Below are positions 43,463 through 54,600 of a stretch of DNA of 62,513 nucleotides, one piece after another. The notes below the pieces were generated by a model. That model was not told where the DNA came from. It did no database searches and saw nothing but the letters and a program-made list of their open reading frames with translations. Position 1 is the stretch's first letter. Each line of letters begins with the position of its first letter. The position numbers and the translations under genes were made by a program. Where the stretch lies: contig CAIVPZ010000048.1 of the NCBI GenBank assembly GCA_903907955.1, positions 1 to 62,513 on the forward strand, in the 5' to 3' direction. The stretch comes from an uncultured Acetobacteraceae bacterium. GTDB lineage: Bacteria; Pseudomonadota; Alphaproteobacteria; Acetobacterales; Acetobacteraceae.

Positions 43463-45981
43463 AATCGGTCTCCAGCTCCAGCGCCGCGTATTGGGCCATC
43501 GTCACAGGGTTTAGAGCCTTCAGCGTAAACTTGCCCTCGAATTCAAGCGCCATCTTCACCGTGACCTGAACCTTGCCGCCTGGCTTCAGTGTGATGGTGC
43601 CGGTGGCAACGTCAACCGGGCCGCCGCGTTTAGCTTCTCCGACAATCTCCGCTTTCTTGGTATGGGCCTCCAAGAGAATCTCGAAGGTCTCGCCGAGGGA
43701 GAAGATGTTCTCGCCTTCCACCGCAAGGTCCACCACCGGCAGGCGTGTGGTGATCCGTTTGGCCCCATTCTTGTAGGAAAGCATGACGGTCACCGCCGCA
43801 AGCTGCGGCTGCTGAGCCTGCTTCAGCCTCACCGTGATCACCGGGACCAGCGCCTCCTGAAGCGACGCGCCGCCGTGAAAATACAGAAGCCCCTTGCGGT
43901 AGGGGGCCATGCTGCGCGGGCCGCCCAGCCTGGCGAAATCGCCCCGCACCCCCGCCTTCTCGGCGGGCAGGACGAAGTTGCCCGAATCCGCCGCGCCGTC
44001 CCCCAGCAATGCGCGGTCATGTACCACCATCCAGGCGCCGATTGGCTTGGCGCAGACGTCGCCGGCCTCGGCATGGGCGTTGAGCACGAAGCCGTGGTCG
44101 GTGGCGATCACCACGTCCGTGAAGCCAGCTTGCTTCAGCTTGTGGATGGCAACGCGGATAGCTTTCAGCGATTGGTGGATCAAGGTCAGCGTGGTGAGTG
44201 CGCCGGCGGGAGCATTCTCCATATGCGCATCGATGTCGCTGCTGCGCAGAACCAGCAGTTCGACGGTTGCCGAAGTCTTGGTCTTGGAGCGGATGAACAG
44301 GTCCAGCGCCGCTTCGGCGAATCGGTCGCCAAAGCGCGCGCGCATTACGTCCATGCGCTGGGCGACGCTGGCCAGTTTGGCGCCGTCCAGAGTTACGGCA
44401 AAGCCGTCGCCGTCCCGCGCCAGCCGCAGTCCCGTACCGGCACCCGGCAGTAGGGAGGCCATGCCAACCGGGGTAACAGTCGGCAGTTGCGCGCAGGCAG
44501 GACGAATCTCGGCCTGCTCGGATTCGGCGAGCTGCCGGTGCAAGGTGATGCCCAGCTCATAGCGGAGCGCATCCACCATGATGATGGCCACGCGCCGCCC
44601 GCTCTCCTTGAGCATCGGCGCCACTACGGTGTCGAACATATCGGCATTCGCCAGCCGGCCTTGCGGTGGCCAGCCGGTGGTTTCCAGGTGGCGGGTGAAC
44701 AGACCCTGCACCTTCTCCGCCAGCTTGGCGTAGCGTCTGCGGCAGTGCTCAACCGCCTCGGCGAGCGTGTCGTCGGCGGCGAGCGTGTCACCCACCGCCT
44801 GCTCGAACTCACGTTGGAGCCGGTCGGCATCGCGCAGGGAGGTGGCGTAATGCGCGATCAGGGCGTCGAGGCTGCGGGCGTTCCCGGCGAGGCCGCGGTC
44901 GGCATCCTCGCAGCTTTCAACCAGGCGCAGACCGGTCTCGACCAGCGCCCACTGAGCCTGGCTCTCGCCCTTGCCGATCCAGACGGAGCCGACATGGGCA
45001 GCCACGATAGAACGGGCGGTGTCGAAATCGTCGGCGCGCAACGCCGTTACCGCGGCGCCCAGAAAAGTCCGCTCCTCGAAGGGGAAGGTGCATCGCACAC
45101 CGAGATCGGCGATACCGGCGCAGGTGTCGCGCAGCTTGAGCTCGTCCTCGACGGCTTCGGCGCGGGCAATGTAGTCTGCGCGGGTCGCGGCGGCACCGCG
45201 GAGGGTGTCGCACAGATGCTCCACCAGGGGGCGGGCCGTTGCGGCGGCCCGCGGCACGTTGGCCAGGCTCGCCGGCAGCGGACCGGGAAGGTCGAAGACG
45301 AACTCACTGAACAGCAGGAAGCGCCACAGCTCATCGGCGATCGGGGAGAGCGTTCTTCCCCGGGTCATCAGCTTCAGGCCGAGGGATTTCTCCAGCAGGG
45401 CCTTGGCTTCCGGCACCCATCCTTCGTTTGCTTTCAGTGCCTCGGTTTGCGCGGTGCCGGGCACCAGCAGGGCAAGCAGGATCTCGCGGGCGGAGTCCGC
45501 CTTGAGGCAGGTGCGCAGAGTGGGCCAGGACAGGCCGCCGCCGACATTGTCGATCAGGGCGAAGGGCGGCGACGGGTTTTCGGCGAACAGACGGCGGATT
45601 TCGCTGGCGTGGTCGGGCTTTGCCTTCAGGCACAGGCTTTCATAGCCGTCGCCGTCCCCGTCGGGGAAGCTGGCGCCGCAGGCGGCATAGACCGCGAACG
45701 GGGTCGGTCTGCCGCGCCTCGTCGGTCAGCGGCGCACGGGCGGGCACATAGACCAGCAGTTCCTTCGGGCAGCCGGGACGCCCCAGCGTGGCCAGAGCGC
45801 GCATCGCCGCCTCCCGGGCTTCGATGCTGCTTTCGCTGGTATCGACCACGGCCAGGTCGGGATCGGCCAGGGAGAGGCAGATGTCACGGTAGCGCCGGTC
45901 GGGATCGTACACGGCGAGCACCGAGGCCTTGGTCAGCCTGGGCCGAACGACTTCGTTGCGAATAAACGCCGAGATGTTCAT
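43452..45981 (-). pseudogene. pglZ: BREX phosphatase-like PglZ, frameshifted
   Basis: Two frames together make one PglZ. The first, from ATG 45981 (MNISAFIRNEVVRPRLTKAS), runs out of its proper frame after ARQTDP. The second continues FAVYAACGASFPDGDGDGYE from 45698 to the stop at 43452. Removing one base from the CCCC run (GGGG on the plus strand, 45700-45703) restores a single 842-residue protein, normal for type 1 PglZ. The alkaline-phosphatase-like core is intact in the second part: GRRVAIIMVDALRYELG and VVIATDHGFVLN. PglZ interacts with PglX and is essential for BREX. The start overlaps the nuclease gene stop (ATGA). As read the gene is broken unless translation slips or the base is an error. 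Confidence 0.85.
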
Positions 45982-47786
45982 GCGCTGCCTTTCAACCCGA
46001 GAAAGGTTTTCACCTCGGCGGCCATAGCTTGTGAGCGCTGAACGATGGACTCTTCGTTCCACTCCCCCAAATTCGCCAGACGTTGGTTCAGGTAAAGCCC
46101 GTTGCGATACCCAATATAGTCTCCGGCATCGTTCTTTCTGTCTCGCTTTTTTGCGAACTCCATCGTGCCCAGCTTGGCGTTGTATCCGCTGAGGGTCAGG
46201 TTACCGAGTTGGTGGGCGCAGCGCTGCCGGACGAGCTCGGCTGCCTCCTTGTCCCCCTTGGCAATCATGCCAAGCCAACCTTGCGTCAGATTTTCCGTCT
46301 TGGGGAGGATATGCTCGACGGTAAACACAGGGCGTCCATGAGCGTCCTGCGCCCACAGATCGCGCTTGGTTTCCTTGGTCTGGTGCGCCTCTTCCAGCTT
46401 GCACAGCAGGAAGCGCGTCACGTCGTAGTTTTCAAGGTAAACGTCACTGCCCAGCCGGGTATCGCACATCGCATCGGGTGGCGCCTTTGCCAGCAGCCAG
46501 GTCTCCGCACGTTGCAGGAATGCCGCCAGGTCCTTCAATTCGCGCTTTCGAAGGGAGGCAAGCAGGAAGCCGACAATCTCCATGAACATTGGATCAAGGT
46601 CGCGGGTCGCTGGCGTGTCGGTCAGATTTCGCCAGAAAAACCAGCGCACGAGGAACGCGGCCGAACGGCGAATGGCCTCACTTTCATCCCAACCTTGGCT
46701 TTTCGCGACCTGGCTGACCCAGACCAGGAAAGCGTAGGAAGGTGCAGCACCGAGGCGATACAGGTCCTGCAAGGGTGCGCTCGTTGCCTCGTCCCAGGTC
46801 TCCCGGGCCACTTGCGGGTCTATCAGCGCGGCGTAGGTCTTTGCCTTGTCCTGCAAGTGCCGGAAAAGCCAGACCGGGCGTCTGCGCAGCAGCGTATCGT
46901 AGATCGTAATCAGGTTGGAGCGGGTGGCGCGCGGGCAGCCTTTGACCTCGACGGCCTTCAGGTATTTGAACACGTTGTAGAGTTGGCGCAGGAAGCGCTC
47001 CTGCACGGCCGGGTCGGGAAGCCGGTCGATGAGGTCCTTCCACTCGTCGAAGGCCCGGTCGATCCCATAGTCGGGGCGCTTGTCCAACTCGGCCAGCAAG
47101 TTGTTCTTGATGATGTCGATGGCGGACAGCGGTATGCCGCGGTTGTTGATGGTTTCGAACAGCACGAAGGCGTCCGAGTGGTTGGGAACCTCGATCTTGA
47201 CCAGAATGGCCGCCTTCAGCTTTTCCAGTAGCGCCTGCGCTTCTTCCGCCGTCTTGCCTTGCAGCCGCTCTACGAAATACACATAGGCCTTGGCAATCCG
47301 CCGGTTACCGAAATACCTTAAATTCTTCGGCTGTGCCACTTGCTGGGGGAAAAGCTCACTGAGGATTTTCTGGAAATCCGCCCGATTCTGCGCCTGCTCG
47401 CTCGGTTCGAAACGCCAGTCCTTCTTGCCCTTCAAGAAGATGCGGTTCTTGAGGTTTACCAGTTCCACGGTCAGCTCGTCGTCCGGCTCGGGCTGCGCCT
47501 TCAGCGTCTTGTAGAGCGCGCAGAACAGCAGGCTGATGGTGGTGAAGCGTTGCTGGCCGTCGATCAGCTCCAGCCGGCTGCCCGCCAGCGCGTCCTTCTG
47601 GCTGTTGACGCAGATGATCGAGCCGAGAAAGTGGCCTTTCGGCGAGTCCTCCAGGTCGTTGAACAGGGCCTCCCAGTTCCCCCAGCCCCAGACATACTCG
47701 CGCTGGTACTTTGGGATGAAGAATCGCTGCTCGCCATCCGGGTTGAAGTAGTGGCTGACCGGATAATCCTGAACGCTGCTGATCAT
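45978..47786 (-). CDS. DUF262/DUF1524 (GmrSD/BrxU-like) nuclease within BREX
   Basis: A 602-residue protein. The DUF262 part has FIPKYQREYVWG (23-34) and DGQQRFTT (76-83), the ParB-like NTP-binding motif. The DUF1524 part has a His-Asn-Asn nuclease pattern: VEHILPKTENLTQGW (H492) and HQLGNLTLSGYNAKLG (N529, N536). GmrSD and BrxU proteins of this build cut DNA carrying modified cytosines, as type IV restriction enzymes. Here the gene overlaps both pglX and pglZ by 4 bases (ATGA each), so it is a built-in member of the operon and may catch phages whose modified DNA escapes BREX. ATG 47786 is chosen for this overlap. Confidence 0.87.
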   Translation of the reverse strand: MISSVQDYPVSHYFNPDGEQRFFIPKYQREYVWGWGNWEALFNDLEDSPKGHFLGSIICVNSQKDALAGSRLELIDGQQRFTTISLLFCALYKTLKAQPEPDDELTVELVNLKNRIFLKGKKDWRFEPSEQAQNRADFQKILSELFPQQVAQPKNLRYFGNRRIAKAYVYFVERLQGKTAEEAQALLEKLKAAILVKIEVPNHSDAFVLFETINNRGIPLSAIDIIKNNLLAELDKRPDYGIDRAFDEWKDLIDRLPDPAVQERFLRQLYNVFKYLKAVEVKGCPRATRSNLITIYDTLLRRRPVWLFRHLQDKAKTYAALIDPQVARETWDEATSAPLQDLYRLGAAPSYAFLVWVSQVAKSQGWDESEAIRRSAAFLVRWFFWRNLTDTPATRDLDPMFMEIVGFLLASLRKRELKDLAAFLQRAETWLLAKAPPDAMCDTRLGSDVYLENYDVTRFLLCKLEEAHQTKETKRDLWAQDAHGRPVFTVEHILPKTENLTQGWLGMIAKGDKEAAELVRQRCAHQLGNLTLSGYNAKLGTMEFAKKRDRKNDAGDYIGYRNGLYLNQRLANLGEWNEESIVQRSQAMAAEVKTFLGLKGSA

Positions 47787-49702
47787 GGGCTGGCCTTCTT
47801 GCGGCCGCGCGGCTTGGTGGGCGCCTGGGCCGGCTCGACGTAGAGGTGTTCGAGGTCGTGGGCGATGGCGAGCGACTTGTCGGCCTTGCACTTCTCGCGC
47901 ACGCGGTCCGGCCAGGTGACCATGGCGAGGTGGGACCAGTCGTAATCGCCCTTTTCCAGCTTGACCCAGGTCTCTTTCAGCAGCTTTTGCCAGGGTTTGT
48001 GGCGGAACAGCGGCCAGAGCGGGGCGGCGGTGATCTGCACACCGTCGTCGTGGTTCGGGCGGTAGATTGGGGCGATCCGTAGGAGCGTGTCCCGCAGGTC
48101 GATCAGTTCCTGTTCGATTGTTTGCAGCGCCTCCAATGCCCTGTCCTCATCGCGCGAGCGGGCGGTGCCTTTGCCGCGCAGCCCGGCGGCCTGCTGTTCC
48201 ACCTGTTTGAGCTTCGGCTCGACGAAGTCGTTGACGGCGGTGTAGAGCGTCTGGCTGGTCAGGCTGGGGTAATGGAGCCAGAGCGTGTAGCTGCCGGATG
48301 CTGTGGCCAGCGGCCAGTAGATCGGCGCCTTGCGGCGGCTTTTCGAATAGCGTTGCAGGTGGAAGGGGAAGAACTCGCGTTGCAGCCAGCGCCGCACGTC
48401 CGGCGGCGCCGGTGCCGCGACGCGGGCCAGCACGTCCTCGATTAGCCGGGGCAAGTCGTGCGGGTGGCCGGGGTCGTCCACCAGAATGCCCGGGTGGGCA
48501 TGGAACGGCGCCGCCTCGTCTTGCAGCATGCCCGGGCTTTTCGCCGGCAGCGGGTCGAAGGGATCGGGCTCGGGGGGAGCGGCTCGCTCGCCGGTGGCCA
48601 GGCGCCAGTCGAACCGGCCGAAGGCGACTCCCACGGCCCAACTCAGCAGACCGGCGGTCTGGTCGATGGGGACCAAGCGCTCATCTTCGTCGTCATCGCA
48701 ATCACTGTCGTCTGTGTCGTCCTCAGTCGGTGGGTTGCTGACCTGAGCAGCAGCGCTTTCGGCTTCGGAGAAGCCGTAAAGCTCAAAGGCAATCGCGTTG
48801 ACTCCGGCCTGAATGCAATGCAATTCCGCCTCAATGGCGGGTGGATCATAGTTACCAAGGCGAGTCCTTAAGAAAGCCGGTAGCACAAACGCATGCGATG
48901 CTTCCTCTATAGTATCAAGTGTATATTTCGCCAACCAGCCACGGCGCATAAAATCGCTAAGTTCATCCTTGTGGCGCCGGCTTGCCTGTGGAATTGGCAT
49001 TCTCTGAAGGGCACCACCAGCAAACTCCGGATGCCCAAAACGCCCAAGAAGTAACTTAAAAACGAAATCCACACAACTGCTGCTCATAAGTGCAATTAAC
49101 CAAGGCAATTCTTTTGCTGGCGCAAAGCCTCCACAGCCTCTCTTGCTAAAGGCGCAACCTGACGGCAGCGCAGTGGGGGCAAAGTGCGATGCTCGCAGAG
49201 GCCAAGTAAACCCAGGGCGAAAATAATATTCAGTGGCGTTTATCATAGCTGTCCACTGATCTCCCCAGCCATGTGATAAACGATACGCCGAAGCAAAGGA
49301 TTTTAGCTCAACCCCGTCGTTCGCCCACAACACGACAAAGGGTAGATCGGCGTAGAACGCGGATGGGCTACCACCTTTTGCCAAAGGAACCCACTTCTGG
49401 TCACGTTCAGAAGATTTTTTGCTCACCTCCCAACACAAGCGAAGAAACCTTGCATCGTCATTCGTCGCTAACCCTGCCTTTGCGGTTCTTTCATTGCCTT
49501 CAAATGCAGGAAATAGAGAAAAAATCTTTCGAATCTTGTCTCCAACCCAATAAGCAAAGGGCGCGCCAGGCACCGAACTGAAAGACGTCGGGTCGGCCTG
49601 AAATACGTCTGGCTGTATTATTCCGCTTCTGACCGCAGCACACATGGATTGAAGGCCGGCAGCTTTGTCATCATGCGCTACTAGCCGCAAGAAAACGGTC
49701 AT
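47783..49702 (-). CDS. pglX: PglX C-terminal part (target recognition)
   Basis: A 639-residue frame holding the second half of the BREX adenine methyltransferase. It opens MTVFLRLVAHDDKAAGLQSM, a stretch that in full-length PglX follows directly after the AAAYILEK of the catalytic half. It includes the region expected to recognise the DNA sequence and an acidic loop (DDTDDSDCDDDEDE), and ends in a basic tail. The start codon overlaps the stop of the catalytic half (ATGA), so translation by coupling is possible. Adding one A to the A5 run just before the stop would fuse both into a 1273-residue PglX. See the catalytic half for the enzyme. Confidence 0.85.
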   Translation of the reverse strand: MTVFLRLVAHDDKAAGLQSMCAAVRSGIIQPDVFQADPTSFSSVPGAPFAYWVGDKIRKIFSLFPAFEGNERTAKAGLATNDDARFLRLCWEVSKKSSERDQKWVPLAKGGSPSAFYADLPFVVLWANDGVELKSFASAYRLSHGWGDQWTAMINATEYYFRPGFTWPLRASHFAPTALPSGCAFSKRGCGGFAPAKELPWLIALMSSSCVDFVFKLLLGRFGHPEFAGGALQRMPIPQASRRHKDELSDFMRRGWLAKYTLDTIEEASHAFVLPAFLRTRLGNYDPPAIEAELHCIQAGVNAIAFELYGFSEAESAAAQVSNPPTEDDTDDSDCDDDEDERLVPIDQTAGLLSWAVGVAFGRFDWRLATGERAAPPEPDPFDPLPAKSPGMLQDEAAPFHAHPGILVDDPGHPHDLPRLIEDVLARVAAPAPPDVRRWLQREFFPFHLQRYSKSRRKAPIYWPLATASGSYTLWLHYPSLTSQTLYTAVNDFVEPKLKQVEQQAAGLRGKGTARSRDEDRALEALQTIEQELIDLRDTLLRIAPIYRPNHDDGVQITAAPLWPLFRHKPWQKLLKETWVKLEKGDYDWSHLAMVTWPDRVREKCKADKSLAIAHDLEHLYVEPAQAPTKPRGRKKASP

Positions 49703-51603
49703 GGTGCTTTTTCCAGAATGTAAGCCGCAGCCTCAACCATTGCGTCGTCCATGACACCATGGCCCAAGTCCGCCAAAGCCGCAGGGTTGGAGCGACGGAG
49801 GATTATGTCCTCGCGCCATTTCTGATAGGTGGTAAGGAAAAAGCAGGTTCTGGACGTAATCGCGCCAAGCTGCCCACCGCTGCGCAGCATGCCCAATCCA
49901 CGCTCGACGAAGATCGCCATCAGATCGTTCTTGCTCTTGGGGTAGACTTTGGCGAGATCATCCCTGGTATTGGCGGCCAGCGCCCCAAACGGTGGATTCA
50001 TCACCACCACGTCGAACACCTCCCGCGTCAGATCAATCACCCGCAGCCCCTGCAACGCATCCTGAGAAAACAGACGCCCCTGGTACGTCCCCCGAGCCGC
50101 TTGCGCGAAGCCGGCGAGCGCCTCGCGCAAATCCGCCTCGATCTGCACCCAACTCTTGCGGCCGCCCTGTTCCCGCAGCAGATCGGCCACCCGGCCATAG
50201 ACCTGCTCGGTCAGCCGCGGCAGCTCCTTTTCCAGTTGCACCAGAATGCCAAGCTCCGGCAGCCCCTTGAGCAGAAACAGCGTCCTTTCGAACAGCTCGG
50301 CATCCAGCGGATCGAGTCCCTGCATGAAGCTGCGGCGCAAATACGCCTCGGCCGGCGGCGCCACCGCCGCCACCACTTGGCCGCGCCCGACCAACGGCCG
50401 CTCCGCCGCCCGCACGCCGGCCTCGTGCCAGGCACGCTGCGCCCGCAGCCACAGCGCCAGAGAGGCAATCTGGGCGGCGCGCGGATCGATATCGACGCCA
50501 TGGATGTTGTGCGCCAGGATCAACCGCGGCACATCGCGCAGGAACGCTTGCTCATCCGCGTAGGTGTGGCAAAGCGGCTTGAAGCCGGCATCCGGCTGGG
50601 TAGAAACGTCCAGCGAGGCCGGGCCGTGCGCCTGCTCCCACGCCCAGGCCTCGCGGTAGATCTCCAGGAACAGGTCAAAGGCGTAGAGGCCAAAATGCAT
50701 CGAGCCGCAGGCCGGGTCGAGCAGCTTGATGCACCGCGGGTCGCGCAGGCGCGGCGCCGGGTCGGGATGCTCGTCCGGTTTCACCAGCAGATACTGGCAG
50801 CGGTCGCGCAAGCACGTCTGCCCACCGGTCCAGTTGAACCACAGCCGGGCGAGTGTATTGTCCACCAGGAACTCCACCACATAGCGCGGGGTGAAGAACT
50901 GGTTGCGCACCGCCAGTTCGCGGCTGTTGCGCGGCGCCTGGCTGGCCTCGCGCATCGCTTTGCGTTCTTCGCGGCTGTTGAAATACTGGTAGATCCAACC
51001 GATGGTTTCGTCTTCCGCCCACAGCGGCGCGATGTCGGCGGCGTTGATCAGCGCCAGCAGCGGCAGCAGCGCCGGTTCGCGCGGAAACAGCCGTCCATTG
51101 GGATAATGGCGGTCAAACAGGGCGGGAAGATCGAGGCTGTAGAGGTCGCAGAGACTGAGGAGAAAGACGCGATAGGCGTCGCCGGTCTCGCCCAGGGCCG
51201 AACCGGCTACCCGCTGGTAAAGCTGGAACGCCTGCGACTGATAGCCCTTGGCCACGCATTCCCGCACCAGCCCGCGCGCCTCCATCATCCGCAGCGCCGC
51301 CAGCCGGTTGAGGGTGGTGAAAGCTTGCTCGCGGACCATGCGGTCCAGTGCCGCCTTGCGTGCCGCCGCGTCGGGGTTTGGTGTGGCAGCCAGATAATGA
51401 TCCAGGATTTCGCGCAGGATGCGGGCGATGGCCAGGCGCTGGTCATCGAGATGCGCCAGGCTCTCCAGCCCGGCTACGCCACCGGATTCGGGGTCGAGGC
51501 CGTAATCCTGCTGGAACTGCTTGGCGAATTCGTCGGTCAGCACGGATCGCGCCTCGGTCACGAAGCGCTGCAGCCGGTTGCGTGTGGTGTCGTCGAAGGC
51601 CAT
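49699..51603 (-). CDS. pglX: PglX N-terminal part (catalytic adenine methyltransferase)
   Basis: A 634-residue frame with the catalytic half of PglX, which marks host DNA by N6-adenine methylation at a specific site. S-adenosylmethionine motif I is LLDPACGSMHFGL (DPACGS at 296-301) and catalytic motif IV is VVMNPPFGA (NPPF at 536-539). N-terminal AFDDTTRNRLQRFVTEAR is typical for type 1. It ends at ...AAAYILEKAP followed by TGA, right after an A5 run (49708-49712). Full-length PglX continues at this point, so the stop results from a frame change. It starts 4 bases after brxC. Confidence 0.9.
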   Translation of the reverse strand: MAFDDTTRNRLQRFVTEARSVLTDEFAKQFQQDYGLDPESGGVAGLESLAHLDDQRLAIARILREILDHYLAATPNPDAAARKAALDRMVREQAFTTLNRLAALRMMEARGLVRECVAKGYQSQAFQLYQRVAGSALGETGDAYRVFLLSLCDLYSLDLPALFDRHYPNGRLFPREPALLPLLALINAADIAPLWAEDETIGWIYQYFNSREERKAMREASQAPRNSRELAVRNQFFTPRYVVEFLVDNTLARLWFNWTGGQTCLRDRCQYLLVKPDEHPDPAPRLRDPRCIKLLDPACGSMHFGLYAFDLFLEIYREAWAWEQAHGPASLDVSTQPDAGFKPLCHTYADEQAFLRDVPRLILAHNIHGVDIDPRAAQIASLALWLRAQRAWHEAGVRAAERPLVGRGQVVAAVAPPAEAYLRRSFMQGLDPLDAELFERTLFLLKGLPELGILVQLEKELPRLTEQVYGRVADLLREQGGRKSWVQIEADLREALAGFAQAARGTYQGRLFSQDALQGLRVIDLTREVFDVVVMNPPFGALAANTRDDLAKVYPKSKNDLMAIFVERGLGMLRSGGQLGAITSRTCFFLTTYQKWREDIILRRSNPAALADLGHGVMDDAMVEAAAYILEKAP

Positions 51604-51607
51604 GCGG

Positions 51608-54600
51608 TCAGACCTTTTCCAACACCAGATCGAAGTCGCTGAACGCCAGCTCCCGCCGCAGGTCCGCGAGCGTGCGAATCAGCGAGTCCAGATCGGCGAC
51701 GTTGTCGATCTGCGCGGGGAATAGCACCGTTTTCCGCACCTTGTCGCTCATGCCGGAGGGCTTCTGGGTGTGCGGCGGGATGGGTGGCTGGCGGCGGACC
51801 TTGCCGTCCTTGACGATTTTCGCCCTCGTCTCGGCGATGGTGGTCTCGATATCGAACTGACGCGACAGCAGGCGCTTCAGTCCGGCCATGTCGGGTGTGG
51901 CCTGGAGCGCCAGCTTTTGGATTTCGTCCAGCGTTCCCGCCTGTTCGGCAGCGGTGAACTCGGCCCATTCCGGGAGCAACGCCAATTCACTCTCGGCAGC
52001 CCGAATCCGGTTCGCCTGCGCGTCTTGCATGGCCGCCGCCGCCGCCGTTACCCGCGCCTCGATGGCGGTGCGGCGGGTGCTGAGGTCGGCCTTGCGTTTG
52101 AGGAAGTCGTCCTGCCCCAGGATGTCGGCGACGGCTTCCAGGTCGTCGCGGGCGGCCTCCCGCAGATCCTTGGGAACGCCGGTGCCGGGAAGCTCGCCAA
52201 TGCCGCGCTCCAGGTCACGCAGGGCCTTGATGGTGTCGGCGATCCCATGGTCGAAGGCGAGCCTGGCCGCAATGGCCCATTTCAAGCCGTCATAAAGCGG
52301 CGACTGCTCCGCGCCGAACCGCTGCGGCGCGTCCGATGCGTCGGAGAGCAGCATATCGGCGATCTGCTGGTTGGCCGAGCGCACCGTATCCACGCCGGGC
52401 AGGCCCAGGCCCCGCAGCCGCTCGCCCAAGGGGGCCAATTGGTGTTGCAGCGAGGGCAGCAGTTTCTGCGCCGCCTTGCCGATCTCCTCCTCCAGCGGCA
52501 CCACCTGGTCGCCGGAAAGGTCGGTCAGGCGCTCCGCCGCCCGCGCGAGCACGTCCATGGAGGGCCGGTCGTCGCGCAGGGCAACGCCGACCGGCTTGAA
52601 GCTGTTGTTGGTCTTGAGCGCATCGATGGCCTGCTGGCCGGTGACCGTGACCTGCCGGCCGGACACTTTCAGCTTGACCTCGCCGGCGACCAGGAGGGCG
52701 GCGACCATGTAGCGAACGGTGTCGGGCGACCAACCGAAGGGCGAGCCGGAAAACACATCCAGCAGCTTCTTGCCTTCCACCGTGCCGTTCCGCTCGACAT
52801 AGTCCTTGATGCTGACAAGGCCCTTGTGGTCGGTCTTGATGGAGGGGGTGCCGCCGGAGACCTGCACGAGGCCCAGCGGGTCATTTTGCGAGGTGATCGA
52901 CCGCAGGTTCGGGGCACGCAGGAACTTCTCGGCGAGATCAGTGCTGACGCGCTCGGGTGCCTCCTGATAGCGGTCGAACACGCGCTCGGCGGCGTCCGCC
53001 AGGTGCTTCTTGTAGGCCGTGAGCACGGACTGGTCGAGGCTGTCCACCGCCGTCACCTTGCCGCGGAAGATGAACGACCCCAGGCTCAGGCTGCGGACGA
53101 TCTTCTTGCCGAGTTCCCCGGCCAGGCGGGAGGCCCGGTCGATCTGACTCTGGCAGTATTCCTTGACCTCCTGGTCGGGATCGTGCCGGTGCAACTCGGC
53201 GATGCGCTGGCAGCGGCAAATCTCGGCGACAAGGTCATCGGCCTCTGGGGAGCGCCGAGCCAGCACGTAGATGATGTTCTCCGAGGATTTGTGCCGGGAC
53301 TCGTCGGTGAGGCGGCCTTTCTCCGCATCGTAGTCAGTCGGATCGGCGAAGGAGACGACGGTCTGCACCGCCTCTCGATCGCCAGCCAGGCCGAGCTGTT
53401 GGCCCCCGGACTGGTGCCTGAGACCGGCGGTGACCGAGAGTGTGCCGTGGAGCCTGACGCTGGGCAGCGGCTCGAAGACCTCTTTCAGGGCTTCGTTGAA
53501 GACCCGCTTGAGGTCGGGCGAACGCGGCGCAAGCCTGGCCCGTTCCTGCTCGACGTCGTTGAGTTTTTCGCTGAAGAACCGGAGCGCGCCGTCCTTCTCG
53601 CCGAGGGGAACGATGGGGTCCTTGAGCAGGCGCTCGGTGGCGTCCTTCACCTGATCCGCCAGCGAGGCGCTGGCGATCGTCGGGTGCATCAGGGCGGTGA
53701 CGTTCTCCAGTGTCACCGGAAGATTATTGAGGATCTGAAGAACCGCTACCGACTTGCCGACGCCTTGGCAAAAATCATCGTCCGGGAACCGGATCAGGAC
53801 CTTGTCGACGGCCTGGTGAATGGAAGGAAACGCGCGCCTGATGTCCTTCTCAAGGGAATCGTAGAGCGTCACGGTGGTGGCAAGCCAGCCGACGTCGCGA
53901 TCCGCTACAGGCTGCTGCGTCCCGGTCCCCTCGACCAGAATGTCCTGAATGACCTTAATCGCCGACCGCAGGCCGATGCCGCCGGTCGACTTGGCAAGAG
54001 CGCCGAGCAAATGGAGCAGGATATCGAAATGGGCCGGCAGGAAAGGATAGAGGTTGGTGAAGGATTCGCGGTCGAAACCGGAATCGTAGTATTTGGCGTC
54101 CGTCAGCTTCGTATGCTGCCTGAGCGCCTGGCCATGCCGGTCGAACAGTGTGCCGAGTTCGGCCGCACCCGTCGATGATTTGCCCAGGAGACGGCGGAAG
54201 CAGATTTCCTTGATGTCGCTGGATTCAAGCGCCACCGTGATTGGGAAGCGGTCTTTCAGTTTGTAGAGTTCAGGCGAGTTGATGGCTGCCCTGGGGTCAT
54301 CCTCGGTCAAGGTCTGCTGAGCGGTGCCGACGATCCACACCTTGCCGCCGCCGAGGTCCTTCAGGTTTTGCGCCAGCCCCTGAAGGTCGAGAATCTTGGT
54401 CTGCTGGCTGCCGACGTATTGGCCGATTTCGTCGATGACAAAAATGATATGGGTCTTGCCCGAGGCCTCGCGCACGATATCGATCATCTCCTGAACGCGG
54501 TTGTTCATGAGATAGACCGTGTCGCTGGTGGCAGTGGTGAAAGTCTGCTCGGTGCGAAAGAGCATTGGGTAAAGCTTGTGGGCCAGGCGGGGAATGACAC

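Noticed and set aside
49759-54178. Two long plus-strand frames opposite pglX and brxC
   Set aside because: Antisense shadows of BREX genes with no start signals or motifs.
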